Shown: positions 43,515-53,826, counted from the first letter of the stretch. The stretch is 64,000 nt of DNA from CAITNM01 sp037138055 (GCA_037138055.1 JBAXJB010000001.1:1-64000), one strand, 5' to 3'. Notes: generated by a model not told the origin, from the sequence alone. A program made the numbers and translations.

Positions 43515-44627
43515 TCAACTGATATCCGATTGATTTTTAGATGCTGCAAGATCTAATTGAATTTTATAACCTTTTTTGCAAAATTCCTGTACGCGCTTAT
43601 ATTCTGCAGCGAATTCTTCATCTAATTCAGACAATCTTTTGAGTTTTTTTGAGTGCTTATTCATTACCAAGGGGTCAATTCCCCTAAATTTGGGTTTAGG
43701 AATAAAATCAGGAGTTCCTTCATCATCTTCTAAAAGATGATATGCAGTTTTAGGATAATGTGCTTTCGCAATTAATCGTGTGACTTCTTCATCATCACAA
43801 GCTTTAAGCTTTTCTAGAACTTGTAGGTCAGTGCCAAAATTCATATCGTGTTGAGTTACGCGCTGCAACAAAAAAGCACGTTTTAAGATTTTACTGGTGA
43901 TAAAATATACAACCATGTGATCAGCTGATCCCCAAAAATGTTCTGTAAAATGCAATGGTAATTTTGCGAACTTTTTAGCAGCAGCTTTGCTTACAAAGAA
44001 CCATTTTCCTTCTTCAAAACGTAAGTTGCTTGCAATGAATTTTATGTTTTTTTGTGTTATCATTTTAAACACAAGCCCAGTGCGCAAATTATATGCAATA
44101 CGATCAGCGCACATATCAGGCAATGATTGTTCAAGGCGAGTAAATCCTGGTTTATCTGGCATAATATCTTTTTCGGTCCAGTCATGGCCTTGTATAACTT
44201 CGGCAATTTTCGTTTGCTGTAAAAACCATTCATGAATGGTGTCTTGATAATTTTCTATGCCAAAAAAAACATCTGCCACATGCGAAAAAACCGTATGGGA
44301 AATATCGTGAGTCAATGCTGAAATTTGCTCTTGAAGGTCTCCACCAAAATTTTGGACAAGCCACAATACATCAAGTGAGTGATCCAGCCTGTTAAACTTA
44401 GGTATGCCATTCCAGTAGGCTGGTGATCCTGATTGATCAATTCCTTTTAGGCGCTGCATATGCTCAAGGTTGTAAATTTTTAGCAGCTCATCCTGAAGTT
44501 TCAGGGGGCCAAAAATTGTTTGAGCATCGATGCTTGTTTTTGCTTCAGGGATTGGTTCGGCAAAAAGCGTAGAAAATAAAACAATGAAAGCAAAGCTTAT
44601 ATTTTTAAATGGAAGGCATTTGTTCAT
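43515..44627 (-). CDS. Exported HD-domain phosphohydrolase, SAMHD1/dGTPase-like
   Basis: 370 aa from ATG 44627, which has AGGAAT upstream. An N-terminal signal peptide (hydrophobic 8-21, cleavage after the LFA at 23) precedes a complete HD motif set: His83 (RLDHSL), His107-Asp108 (LTHDISH), Asp175 (CADRIAYN). The order and surrounding GPLKLQ...HMQRLKGIDQ pattern match SAMHD1-like HD hydrolases, which act on nucleotides. Export is unusual for this fold, since its usual substrates are cytosolic. It may act in the periplasm or host. Confidence 0.8.
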   Translation of the reverse strand: MNKCLPFKNISFAFIVLFSTLFAEPIPEAKTSIDAQTIFGPLKLQDELLKIYNLEHMQRLKGIDQSGSPAYWNGIPKFNRLDHSLDVLWLVQNFGGDLQEQISALTHDISHTVFSHVADVFFGIENYQDTIHEWFLQQTKIAEVIQGHDWTEKDIMPDKPGFTRLEQSLPDMCADRIAYNLRTGLVFKMITQKNIKFIASNLRFEEGKWFFVSKAAAKKFAKLPLHFTEHFWGSADHMVVYFITSKILKRAFLLQRVTQHDMNFGTDLQVLEKLKACDDEEVTRLIAKAHYPKTAYHLLEDDEGTPDFIPKPKFRGIDPLVMNKHSKKLKRLSELDEEFAAEYKRVQEFCKKGYKIQLDLAASKNQSDIS

Positions 44628-44778
44628 TTTTATTCCTATGTTTTGCATGTCAGGGTTGCGCCCTTGCAAGTAGTTATGACAATATCAACAATCTTAGCTT
44701 ATAACTTTTAATTTGCATGAGCCAATTTTTCAAACAATATAAAATTTTAATTTAGTTATATTTCTTTGCGGGTAAAAA

Positions 44779-45684
44779 ATGACTAAAATTGCGGTCCTTA
44801 TTCCTTGTTACAACGAGGAAAAAGCTATTTATAAAGTTGTGAGGGACTTTAAGTCTCAGCTTCCTGAAGCTGATATCTATGTCTATGACAATAATTCAAG
44901 AGACAATACAACTGAAGAAGCTAAGCGAGCAGGAGCAATTGTTAAGTTTGAGTCTCGTCAAGGAAAAGGGCATGTTGTGCGGCAGATGTTTTCGAACATT
45001 GAAGCAGATATTTATCTTATGGTTGATGGTGATGGTACTTATGATCACTCACGTGCTCGAGAACTAGTTAACGCACTGCTAGAACATCAGCTAGACATGG
45101 TCATTGGAACGCGCGTTGAAAAAACCGAAACGGCGCACCGCACAGGGCATAAATTAGGCAATCAATTATTTAATTTTGCGCTCAAAGTACTTTTTCAAAG
45201 TAACTTTAAAGATATTTTTTCCGGGTACCGAGCTTTCTCTCGTCGTATGATCAAGAGTTTTCCTGCTATTTCAAACGGATTTGATATTGAAACTGAACTA
45301 TCAGTATTTGCGCTGAATTTAAAACTGCCTGTTAAAGAAATTGAAACTGATTTTTTTGATCGGATAGCAGGTACTCAAAGTAAGCTATCCACATTTAAAG
45401 ATGGATTTAAAATTGGATTACGTATGTTATCGTTATTCAAAGATTTTCGCCCATTCTTACTCTTTTCATTAATATCTGCTTTCTTAATTTCTCTAAGCTT
45501 ATTTTTGGGTGTGCAAGTTATTCAAGAATTTTTATCCACCGCTTATGTATCACGTGTTCCAACAGCCCTACTTTGTGTGGGTTTGATGGTTCTTGGATTT
45601 TTAAGCTTTGCATGTGGATTGATTCTAGATAGTATGAGCAATCAGCGCAGGGAAAATTTAAGACTCCATTACTTGCGCAATTGA
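44779..45684 (+). CDS. Glycosyltransferase family 2 with C-terminal TM helices
   Basis: 301 aa. LIPCYNEEKAI and YDNNSRD begin the GT-A nucleotide-sugar domain; the DXD metal site is Asp83-Gly-Asp85. The C-terminal ~80 residues hold two TM helices, as in polyprenyl-phosphate sugar transferases (DPM1/ArnC-like). It probably loads a sugar onto a lipid carrier. It lies upstream of gyrA. Confidence 0.86.
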   Translation: MTKIAVLIPCYNEEKAIYKVVRDFKSQLPEADIYVYDNNSRDNTTEEAKRAGAIVKFESRQGKGHVVRQMFSNIEADIYLMVDGDGTYDHSRARELVNALLEHQLDMVIGTRVEKTETAHRTGHKLGNQLFNFALKVLFQSNFKDIFSGYRAFSRRMIKSFPAISNGFDIETELSVFALNLKLPVKEIETDFFDRIAGTQSKLSTFKDGFKIGLRMLSLFKDFRPFLLFSLISAFLISLSLFLGVQVIQEFLSTAYVSRVPTALLCVGLMVLGFLSFACGLILDSMSNQRRENLRLHYLRN

Positions 45685-45792
45685 AATTTTTTATTTTCGT
45701 AAAACGCAATATCGTTGTCGTTGAACTATTTTCGTGGCGCGCGTTTATGAAAAAATGCTATGGTTTAGCTAACTTTTTTGGACAGTTGATAT

Positions 45793-48504
45793 ATGAGCAC
45801 GCAAATTACTACAGATGTAAAGCCAGTTTCCTTAGAAGAGGAGATGAAGAGGTCTTATCTTGATTACGCTATGAGCGTGATTGTGTCGCGTGCTTTGCCA
45901 GACGTTCGTGATGGTCTGAAGCCTGTTCATCGTCGTATTTTATATACCATGAAGGAAATTGGCCTGGAATATAACAGGCCGCACAAGAAATCTGCCAACG
46001 TAGTCGGTAACGTGATGGCGAAATACCATCCTCATGGTGATTCAGCCATTTATGATTCTATGGTTCGAATGGCACAATGGTTCAGTTTGCGTGTTCCATT
46101 GGTGGATGGTCAAGGTAACTTTGGTTCAATGGATGGAGATCCGCCAGCTGCTCCTCGTTACACCGAAGCACGTTTAAGCAAAGTAGCTCATTCTTTACTT
46201 GATGATATCGATCAAGATACCGTAGATTTTCGTGCCAACTATGATGATACAACGGTTGAACCTATAGTTCTTCCTGCTAAATTTCCAAACTTGCTGGTAA
46301 ATGGTACTAGCGGTATTGCAGTTGGTATGGCTACTAATATTCCTACCCATAATTTAGGTGAGATTGTTGATGCAACGTGTGCATTGATTGACAATTCAGA
46401 CCTTACTATTGAAGAGCTTATGGAATATGTGCCAGGTCCAGATTTTCCGACGGGTGCAATTGTGTTGGGCCGCAAGGGCATTATTGAAGCATTCCATACA
46501 GGACGTGGTAGTATTACTATCCGATCAAAAACAACAATTGAAAATATTTCAGGAAGCCGTGAAGCGATAATTGTTCACGAAATGCCTTACCAAGTGAATA
46601 AATCACGCATGATTGAAAAAATCGCAGAACTTGTGCGTGATAAAACTATCGAAGGTATTTCTGATTTACGCGATGAGTCAAACCGCGAGGGTGTGCGCGT
46701 TGTTATTGAGCTGAAGAAAGATGTTAATGCAGAAGTTATTCTTAACAAGCTTTATCGTCATAGTCAGTTACAAGTAAGCTTTGGTTACAATATGTTGGCC
46801 ATTGTGCATGGTCGTCCAGTGCAACTTTCGATCAAGAGCATTCTTCAGCACTTTATTGATTTCCGTGAAGAAGTTATTACACGCCGAACAAAATACTTAT
46901 TGAATCGTGCACGTGAAAAAAGTCATTTATTATTAGGTTTTTCTGTTGCAGTTGCTAACCTTGATCCGGTAATTGAGTTAATTCGTGCTTCAAAAGATCG
47001 TAACGAAGCCCGGGAGCAATTACTAGCTCGTGTTTGGAATGGCTCATCAGTTGCTGAGTACATAAAGCTTGTGGAAGCCAACGCTGATGTTATTAGTGTT
47101 GATGGTCAATATCGTTTAAGCGAATTACAAGCAAATGCAATTTTAGATTTGCGTTTACATCGCTTAACTGGTTTAGAGCGTGAGAAAATCTTAAAAGATT
47201 TAGACGATATTGCTAAAGATATTCAAGAGTATTTAGATATTTTGGGATCACGTTTGCGTATTCTGACGATTTTGAAAGAAGAATTAAACGCTATTAAAGA
47301 AATTTTCCCAAGTCCGCGTCGTACTGTTATTGAAGATGCGGTTACCAAGCTTGAATTAGATGATCTAATTCAGCGTGAAGATATGGTCATTACCGTAAGT
47401 TTGAGTGGCTACATTAAACGTGTTCCCCTATCCACCTATCGTGCGCAAAGACGAGGCGGCAAAGGGCGATCTGCAATGACTATCAGAGATGAAGATGTGG
47501 TCTGTGATATCATTATTGCCAATACTCATAGTCATGTTTTATTCTTCTCAACGCTTGGTAAGGTGTACCAAATGAAAGCTTACGAGCTTCCTTTGGCAAC
47601 GCCACAATCACGGGGTCGAGCGATGGTTAACTTGTTGCCATTAACAGGCAATGAAACTATTTCAACAGTATTAGTGTTACCTGAAGCAACTGAGCGTAAA
47701 GATCAAGAAGTCTTCTTAATGTTTGCAACCAATACAGGAAATGTTCGTCGTAACAAACTGCAAGATTTTTCAAACATTCCAAGCAATGGCAAACGTGCTA
47801 TGAAGCTTGACGATGCAGGCGAAGAATTGATTGCCGTTAAGTTGTGCACAGAAAAAGACGACGTGATGTTGTTTACTAAAAAAGGACTATGTAATCGCTT
47901 TAATGTTGCAGATAACGTACGTGTATTTGCTGGGCGTGATTCTAATGGTGTGCGTGGAATAAGGTTGCAACCAAAAGATTATGTCATCAGTGTGACGATA
48001 CTTAATCCTGGTAAAGTTACAATTGAAGAACGTAACGCATATTTGAAAATGGCAAAAGCTGCACGTCAAGGCGTAAGTGATGAGCCTGAAATTATTGAAG
48101 CAGATGAAGAAGTAGCAGCAATTACTATAACAAATGAACGTTTTGAAGAGCTTCAGGCAATGGAAGAATTCATTCTAACGGTTACTGAAAATGGCTTTGG
48201 TAAGCGTAGTTCTGCTTATGAATACCGTACTACAAAGCGTGGTGGTGTTGGTTTTGATAGCATTATCACAAGCGTTCGTAATGGTGGTGTAGTAGCTGCA
48301 TTCCCAGTAAGGGAGCAAGACCAAATTATGTTGGTAACTACAAGCGGTCAGCTGATTCGTTGTCCAATTACTGATGTTCGTATTACTGGACGTCGTACAC
48401 AAGGGGTTATTATTTTCAGAATTGATAGCGGTGAAAATGTTGTTTCAGTTAGCAAAATAGAAGAAGGCGTAGAAGGCGAAGAAGAAATTGTTGAAGTTTC
48501 TTAA
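45793..48504 (+). CDS. gyrA: DNA gyrase subunit A
   Basis: 903 aa. Breakage-reunion domain with catalytic Tyr in the APRYTEARL segment; the quinolone region reads HPHGDSAIYDS, with Ser and Asp at the E. coli Ser83 and Asp87 positions. The C-terminal six-bladed wrapping domain includes the GyrA box QRRGGKG. Acts with GyrB to introduce negative supercoils. Confidence 0.98.
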   Translation: MSTQITTDVKPVSLEEEMKRSYLDYAMSVIVSRALPDVRDGLKPVHRRILYTMKEIGLEYNRPHKKSANVVGNVMAKYHPHGDSAIYDSMVRMAQWFSLRVPLVDGQGNFGSMDGDPPAAPRYTEARLSKVAHSLLDDIDQDTVDFRANYDDTTVEPIVLPAKFPNLLVNGTSGIAVGMATNIPTHNLGEIVDATCALIDNSDLTIEELMEYVPGPDFPTGAIVLGRKGIIEAFHTGRGSITIRSKTTIENISGSREAIIVHEMPYQVNKSRMIEKIAELVRDKTIEGISDLRDESNREGVRVVIELKKDVNAEVILNKLYRHSQLQVSFGYNMLAIVHGRPVQLSIKSILQHFIDFREEVITRRTKYLLNRAREKSHLLLGFSVAVANLDPVIELIRASKDRNEAREQLLARVWNGSSVAEYIKLVEANADVISVDGQYRLSELQANAILDLRLHRLTGLEREKILKDLDDIAKDIQEYLDILGSRLRILTILKEELNAIKEIFPSPRRTVIEDAVTKLELDDLIQREDMVITVSLSGYIKRVPLSTYRAQRRGGKGRSAMTIRDEDVVCDIIIANTHSHVLFFSTLGKVYQMKAYELPLATPQSRGRAMVNLLPLTGNETISTVLVLPEATERKDQEVFLMFATNTGNVRRNKLQDFSNIPSNGKRAMKLDDAGEELIAVKLCTEKDDVMLFTKKGLCNRFNVADNVRVFAGRDSNGVRGIRLQPKDYVISVTILNPGKVTIEERNAYLKMAKAARQGVSDEPEIIEADEEVAAITITNERFEELQAMEEFILTVTENGFGKRSSAYEYRTTKRGGVGFDSIITSVRNGGVVAAFPVREQDQIMLVTTSGQLIRCPITDVRITGRRTQGVIIFRIDSGENVVSVSKIEEGVEGEEEIVEVS

Positions 48505-48536
48505 TTTGTTCAGCGATTAGGTTATAAGGGAATTCT

Positions 48537-49316
48537 ATGAATACTAGTATAAAAAAAGGCTCCCCGGATAGGTTTGGATATGAATGGAGTGTATACAATA
48601 AAATTCTTCCTATTTACGAGGAACAATTTAAACGTTGGACCACTCTTATTTCTGAGCAAGAATGGAAAGACATAACTCTTCTTGATGTAGGGTGTGGCAC
48701 CGGCAGAAACTCTATCTGGCCAATCAAATACGGAGCTAAAAAAGTTGTAGCTATAGATGTTGACGAAGGGTCATTGAGCAGTGCTCGAGAAAATTTAAAA
48801 GATTTTTCAAATGCAGAAGTTAAAAAGATGAGCGCCTATGACATAGAATATACTGACCACTTTGATATAAGTTTTTCTATAGGCGTGATTCACCACCTTG
48901 AATTTCCAGAAAAAGCTCTGTCAAAAATGTTTCAAGCAACGAAGCATGGCGGAAAAGTTTTAATCTGGGTTTACGGATATGAAAATAGTGAATGGGTTGT
49001 GAAATATCTTAATCCTATTAGAAAATTTCTTTTTTCAAAATTGCCTATTAAATTTACTCATTTTCTTTCTTTATTTCCTACGGCTGCAATTTATTTGTTG
49101 GTTCGCATTGGGCTTGGAAAAATAGAATATTTTAGGCTGATTAGGAAATTTTCTTTTTGGCATTTACGCTCTATTGTTTTCGATCAAATGCTTCCAAGCA
49201 TTGCAAATTACTGGAAAAAAGATGAAGTGCTTAGCTTGATGAAAAAAACAGGACTTAAAAAAATTGAAATCGCCCAAGTGAACGATATGTCCTGGTGTGC
49301 AGTTGGCATTAAGTAA
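48537..49316 (+). CDS. Class I SAM-dependent methyltransferase
   Basis: 259 aa. Motif I LLDVGCGTGRNS near residues 44-55, motif II VVAIDVD, and SIGVIHHLEFP as motif IV-like loop define the Rossmann SAM-binding domain. A hydrophobic stretch near 165-190 suggests membrane association. AAGGGA precedes ATG 48537. The target is unknown; small molecule, lipid or quinone are all possible. Confidence 0.85.
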   Translation: MNTSIKKGSPDRFGYEWSVYNKILPIYEEQFKRWTTLISEQEWKDITLLDVGCGTGRNSIWPIKYGAKKVVAIDVDEGSLSSARENLKDFSNAEVKKMSAYDIEYTDHFDISFSIGVIHHLEFPEKALSKMFQATKHGGKVLIWVYGYENSEWVVKYLNPIRKFLFSKLPIKFTHFLSLFPTAAIYLLVRIGLGKIEYFRLIRKFSFWHLRSIVFDQMLPSIANYWKKDEVLSLMKKTGLKKIEIAQVNDMSWCAVGIK

Positions 49317-49429
49317 TTTGAGTGTTTACAGAAATAGAACATAATGCATTCTTTTTTGCTTATAATGTTATCTTCCACAATCGCTTTTAATTTTGCTAGA
49401 ATGGTTCGAAAGGTGTAAGGGCTTGGTCT

Positions 49430-49939
49430 ATGTCTTCAACAAGTAGTAAGCAAGAGATGAGTATGGATGATATTTTAGCATCCATACGTAGCTATGTTTC
49501 AGAAGGTCAAACATACTCTAAAAACGAAGATGCACCATATCTACCATCAGAAGAAAAACTAGAAAAAAAATATTATGACCCCGAAGTTATTCAATTAACT
49601 GATGAAATAATTCCGATTGAAACAATTAGCATACAATCAACTTCCTCATCATTTTCATCTTTAGCGCCAGCTGAAAAAACATCAATTGATAGGAATATTG
49701 CGCATCCTAATTCCCAATCCTCCTCTAGCTTTTTTCAAAGCTCAAAGAGCACTGACAACCCTTTTAATCGTTTGCAAAATGAAATAGTAGCCAATACTCA
49801 AACACCAACAAATTTGTCATCAGACGAATTATTGAGCCAGCTTGCTATGCCATTAATTAAAAATTGGCTTGACCAAAATTTAAGAAAAATTGTTGAAGAC
49901 ATTGTAGAAAAAGAAATTGAACGCATGCGACGCAGCTAA
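49430..49939 (+). CDS. popZ: PopZ-like polar organising protein (DUF2497)
   Basis: 169 aa. The N-terminal short helix MSMDDILASIRSYV and the C-terminal helices LAMPLIKNWLDQNLRKIVEDIVEKEIERM match PopZ, with a Ser/Pro-rich acidic disordered middle. PopZ forms a polymeric polar hub that anchors ParB/centromere and cell-cycle proteins in alphaproteobacteria. A tRNA-Pro gene follows 45 nt downstream. Confidence 0.88.
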   Translation: MSSTSSKQEMSMDDILASIRSYVSEGQTYSKNEDAPYLPSEEKLEKKYYDPEVIQLTDEIIPIETISIQSTSSSFSSLAPAEKTSIDRNIAHPNSQSSSSFFQSSKSTDNPFNRLQNEIVANTQTPTNLSSDELLSQLAMPLIKNWLDQNLRKIVEDIVEKEIERMRRS

Positions 49940-49984
49940 TCTCCTTGTGTGATTGCCAAAGTGTTTGCTATATTTCCTATAGAT

Positions 49985-50061
49985 CGGAACGTAGCGCAGC
50001 CTGGTAGCGCACTATTCTGGGGGGATAGGGGTCGTGGGTTCGAATCCCGCCGTTCCGACCA
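49985..50061 (+). tRNA. tRNA-Pro (anticodon GGG)
   Basis: Acceptor CGGAACG/CGTTCCG, D arm with CCTGGTAGCGC, anticodon loop CTGGGGG on a CTATT/GATAG stem, T loop TTCGAAT, encoded CCA at 50059-50061. putA begins 15 nt downstream. Confidence 0.97.
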
Positions 50062-50076
50062 CTTTTGGAGAAAGTA

Positions 50077-53000
50077 ATGTTTATCCCCACCTTTGCTACT
50101 ATCGAATTATCTCACCTATGGAACCAACTAGAAAAACAATATCGTACTAATGAAACAAGTGCCGTTGAGCATCTTCTAAAAAAATACGAATCAATGTCTA
50201 GTTACCATAAATTTGCTGCAAAAAAAGCGCATGAAATTATTAATCATTTAAGAAAAAATAAACTCAGCCCACTACGTATTGAAAGCTTGTTGCAAACATA
50301 CCGATTGAGTACGCAAGAAGGCTTAGCATTAATGTGTATGGCAGAAGCACTCTTGCGTATTCCTGATAATTGCACAAAAAGTAAATTAATACGCGATAAA
50401 CTTGGTCTTGGTACTTGGAAAAATATTGATGAAGTCACATGGGTTGAGCGTTTAGCAAACTTTAGTTTAAGTCAAACCAGCAAATTTTTATCTTTTGGGA
50501 CCTCAGGATCTGTTTTTAGCCATATTCCAGGATTGATTCGTCGTTTTGGTGAGCCACTTATTCGCCAAATTATGGTGAAAATTATTCACACAATGGGGCA
50601 TCAATTTGTAGCTGGTGAAACTATTGAAATAGCAAATTCTAAAAAAGGAAATGATCTATATTCTTTTGATATGCTTGGCGAGGCAGTAAAAACAAAAGAA
50701 GATGCAAGACGTTATTTTGATGCTTATTTAAATGCAATTGAAGCCTTAAAAGGACAATCAGGTGACATTGTCGAAAAGTCTAGTATTTCAATAAAACTAT
50801 CAGCACTTCATCCGCGTTACGAATTATTAAAGCGCGATAGTGTAAAATCTGAGCTTGGTGAAACATTACTGAAACTTTGCCAGGCAGCTAAAGATGCTGA
50901 AATAATGTTGACGGTAGATGCTGAAGAAACAGACAGATTAGAGCTATCTTTGGAAATCATTCACGATGTATACACTCATGATTCTTTAAAAGGCTGGGGT
51001 GGATTTGGTCTAGCTGTTCAAGCCTATCAAAAGCGTGCACATGTTGTTATTGATTGGCTTGTTTTAATGGCCAAGACGGCTGGTGAACGCATGCACATAC
51101 GTCTTGTTAAAGGAGCTTATTGGGACAGTGAAATAAAATGGTGTCAAGAACGTGGGTTAAGCGATTATCCTGTATTTACACAAAAAGCTCACACCGATTT
51201 GTCTTATTTAGTGTGTGCTGAAAAAATTTTAAATGCTTCTCCTTTAATTTACGGACAGTTTGCAACGCACAATGCTTATACGGCAGCATTTGTTTTGGAA
51301 ATGGCTGCGCAAAAAGCCGTGACTAAATTTGAATTACAACGACTCTATGGCATGGGTGAATCGCTTTATGAGCATATTCACGCACGTCACCGTATTTATG
51401 GGCCTGTGGGTGTGTATAAGGATCTGTTGGCTTATCTTGTGCGTAGGCTCCTTGAAAATGGCGCAAATAGCAGTTTTGTTCATCAAATTTATGATCTGCA
51501 ATTACCTGCAGAATCGCTTGTGAAAAGCGTTAGTGCTCAATGCAAAGAAACTCACAATAATCCTCACCCTAAAATTAAAATACCAGCGGAAATGTATGGG
51601 GTCTACCGCCGTAATTCAAAAGGCGATGATTTATCTTCCTATGATTTTTTAAAGCATATTCACAAATTGATAAATTCTTATTCATTAAAAGATGCGCCTG
51701 AAGTTCTTGGGGCCGATCAATTAAAAAAACTTTTAAGCCACGCGGATCAATCCCAAAATGGCTGGGAAAAAATTGGTGTTGAAAATCGTGCTCGAATTAT
51801 TGAAAAGATCGGTGATCTTTTAGATGAAAAACGCGATGAACTTATTCAAATATTGTGTGTAGAAGGGCGAAAAACAGTAAGTGACTGTATCGCTGAAATT
51901 CGTGAAGCAATTGATTTTTGTTATTACTACGCGAACCAAGCTCGTCAACTTTTAGATTCCCCAATAGAGCTTCCTGGACCGACAGGAGAATTGAATAATT
52001 TATCATATCATGCTCGTGGCGTCTTTGTTTGCATAGCACCTTGGAATTTTCCTTTGGCAATTTTCTTAGGGCAGGCTATTGCTGCTTTGATTACAGGCAA
52101 TACTGTTCTTGCTAAGCCTTCTCATCAAACACCAAGGATAGGATTATTTGCTACAGAGCTTGCTCACAAAGCTGGTGTGCCAAAGGACGCTTTTCAATTC
52201 ATGCATTGCAATGGTGTTGACGTCTCCGAATATCTTTTAACTGATTCTAGAGTTAAAGGTGTTGTTTTCACTGGTTCAACGGATACAGCAATTCGTATTA
52301 ATCAAACTTTGGCAGGTAGGCAAGGGTCAATTGTGCCGCTTATTGCCGAAACTGGTGGAATGAATGCTATGATTGTGGATTCGTCAGCATTGCATGAGCA
52401 AGTTGTTACGGATGTTATTAGTTCAGCATTTCAAAGTGCGGGACAGCGTTGCTCAGCTTTGCGTGTTTTGTTTATTCAAGAAGATGTTGCCGATGACTTA
52501 TTGCACATGCTTAGTAACGCAATGAGTGATCTTGAAGTGAATGAGACGTGGAATTTAAGCACAGATGTTGGTCCTCTTATCGATAATGCAGCTAAAGAAA
52601 ATCTTGAAAACCACATACTATATCTAAATAGTCTTGAAAAAACTGGCCATGCAAAAAATATTTACACTTGTAGTGCGCCAGATCATGGTAATTTTTTTGG
52701 CCCAGAATTATGGGAAATTGAATCTATTAACTTACTAAAAGAAGAAGTTTTTGGCCCCGTTGTCCATGTTGTGCGCTTTAAAGCGGATGATCTTGAAAAA
52801 GTTTTCTGTCAAATAAATGATACAGGCTATGGATTGACTATGGGCATTCACAGCCGATTAGAATCAACCATTGCTACAGCAGAGCGTCTTGCAAAAGTAG
52901 GTAATTTATATATTAATCGTAATATGATTGGTGCAGTGGTTGGCGTGCAACCATTTGGTGGTGAAGGGCTTTCTGGTACTGGTCCCAAAGCTGGTGGTCC

Positions 53001-53091
53001 AAATTATTTGTTGCGCTTTGTGCATGAGCGTACATTCACTCAAAATATTACCGCATGTGGTGGAAACACAACTTTGTTAAGCAGTATATAG
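50077..53091 (+). CDS. putA: Bifunctional proline dehydrogenase / P5C dehydrogenase
   Basis: 1004 aa from ATG 50077, with GGAG at 50067-50070 (an in-frame TTG at 50065 would fall on the Shine-Dalgarno). The FAD proline-dehydrogenase barrel (about 170-460) has RLVKGAYWDSEI; the aldehyde-dehydrogenase domain (about 520-990) has APWNFPLAIFLGQ and catalytic Cys792 in GQRCSALR. No DNA-binding N-terminus is present. It oxidises proline to glutamate at the membrane, feeding NAD-GDH. Confidence 0.96.
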   Translation: MFIPTFATIELSHLWNQLEKQYRTNETSAVEHLLKKYESMSSYHKFAAKKAHEIINHLRKNKLSPLRIESLLQTYRLSTQEGLALMCMAEALLRIPDNCTKSKLIRDKLGLGTWKNIDEVTWVERLANFSLSQTSKFLSFGTSGSVFSHIPGLIRRFGEPLIRQIMVKIIHTMGHQFVAGETIEIANSKKGNDLYSFDMLGEAVKTKEDARRYFDAYLNAIEALKGQSGDIVEKSSISIKLSALHPRYELLKRDSVKSELGETLLKLCQAAKDAEIMLTVDAEETDRLELSLEIIHDVYTHDSLKGWGGFGLAVQAYQKRAHVVIDWLVLMAKTAGERMHIRLVKGAYWDSEIKWCQERGLSDYPVFTQKAHTDLSYLVCAEKILNASPLIYGQFATHNAYTAAFVLEMAAQKAVTKFELQRLYGMGESLYEHIHARHRIYGPVGVYKDLLAYLVRRLLENGANSSFVHQIYDLQLPAESLVKSVSAQCKETHNNPHPKIKIPAEMYGVYRRNSKGDDLSSYDFLKHIHKLINSYSLKDAPEVLGADQLKKLLSHADQSQNGWEKIGVENRARIIEKIGDLLDEKRDELIQILCVEGRKTVSDCIAEIREAIDFCYYYANQARQLLDSPIELPGPTGELNNLSYHARGVFVCIAPWNFPLAIFLGQAIAALITGNTVLAKPSHQTPRIGLFATELAHKAGVPKDAFQFMHCNGVDVSEYLLTDSRVKGVVFTGSTDTAIRINQTLAGRQGSIVPLIAETGGMNAMIVDSSALHEQVVTDVISSAFQSAGQRCSALRVLFIQEDVADDLLHMLSNAMSDLEVNETWNLSTDVGPLIDNAAKENLENHILYLNSLEKTGHAKNIYTCSAPDHGNFFGPELWEIESINLLKEEVFGPVVHVVRFKADDLEKVFCQINDTGYGLTMGIHSRLESTIATAERLAKVGNLYINRNMIGAVVGVQPFGGEGLSGTGPKAGGPNYLLRFVHERTFTQNITACGGNTTLLSSI

Positions 53092-53096
53092 GCATC

Positions 53097-53819
53097 ATGG
53101 ATATTATTTCTCGTTTTCGTTCTTATTGTTTTGATGTATTTTTTTATGTCTTTACAATTTCGCTATTTATTATTTTATGGGTTCCTGTAATCATTTTGCC
53201 TAGGTGGTGTTGCGTTCTTTGGTACAAAACCTGGACACATATAATCATGTTTTCTTTGAAATTAATCGTGGGGCTTGATTACAAAATATTAGGTCAAGAA
53301 AAATTAGACGAAGCATTAAAAAATGGTCCGGTAATTTTAGCTTGCAAGCATCAATCTGCGTGGGAAACTCTGATTTTTTCAACCCTTGTGAAACGCTTTG
53401 TCATAGTTTTAAAAAAGCAATTAACACAAATCCCAGGATACGGAAGCTATCTAGTAAAATTAAATAGTATAGTTATTGATCGATCAAACGGCATGAAATC
53501 ATTGAAATCATTGATAAGCCAAGGTAAAAAATCTATCGATAATAATTTTTCAATCCTGATCTTTCCAGAAGGGCGACGCGGAGCTTATGGTCAGCCAGGA
53601 AACTATCAGTCAGGTATTGGTATTTTATACCAGGAACTTAATGTTACTGTAGTGCCCATTTCCCTAAATTCCGGAAAATTCTGGGCTCGACGTTCTAAAT
53701 TTAAAAAACCAGGATGTATTACTTTAGAATTTTTAGATCCTATTCCAGCGGGATTACCTAGAACTGAATTCATGCAGCTTCTTCAAGAGCGTATTGAATC
53801 GGGCTGCGCAAAACTTTAA
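53097..53819 (+). CDS. plsC: 1-acyl-sn-glycerol-3-phosphate acyltransferase
   Basis: 240 aa from ATG 53097, 5 nt after the putA stop; the longer frame would overlap putA. KHQSAWE (H-x4-E variant of the H-x4-D acyltransferase motif, common in alphaproteobacteria) and FPEGRR are the PlsC catalytic and binding motifs. An N-terminal TM segment anchors it. Makes phosphatidic acid, upstream of PgsA. Confidence 0.94.
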   Translation: MDIISRFRSYCFDVFFYVFTISLFIILWVPVIILPRWCCVLWYKTWTHIIMFSLKLIVGLDYKILGQEKLDEALKNGPVILACKHQSAWETLIFSTLVKRFVIVLKKQLTQIPGYGSYLVKLNSIVIDRSNGMKSLKSLISQGKKSIDNNFSILIFPEGRRGAYGQPGNYQSGIGILYQELNVTVVPISLNSGKFWARRSKFKKPGCITLEFLDPIPAGLPRTEFMQLLQERIESGCAKL

Positions 53820-53826
53820 GCAAAAG

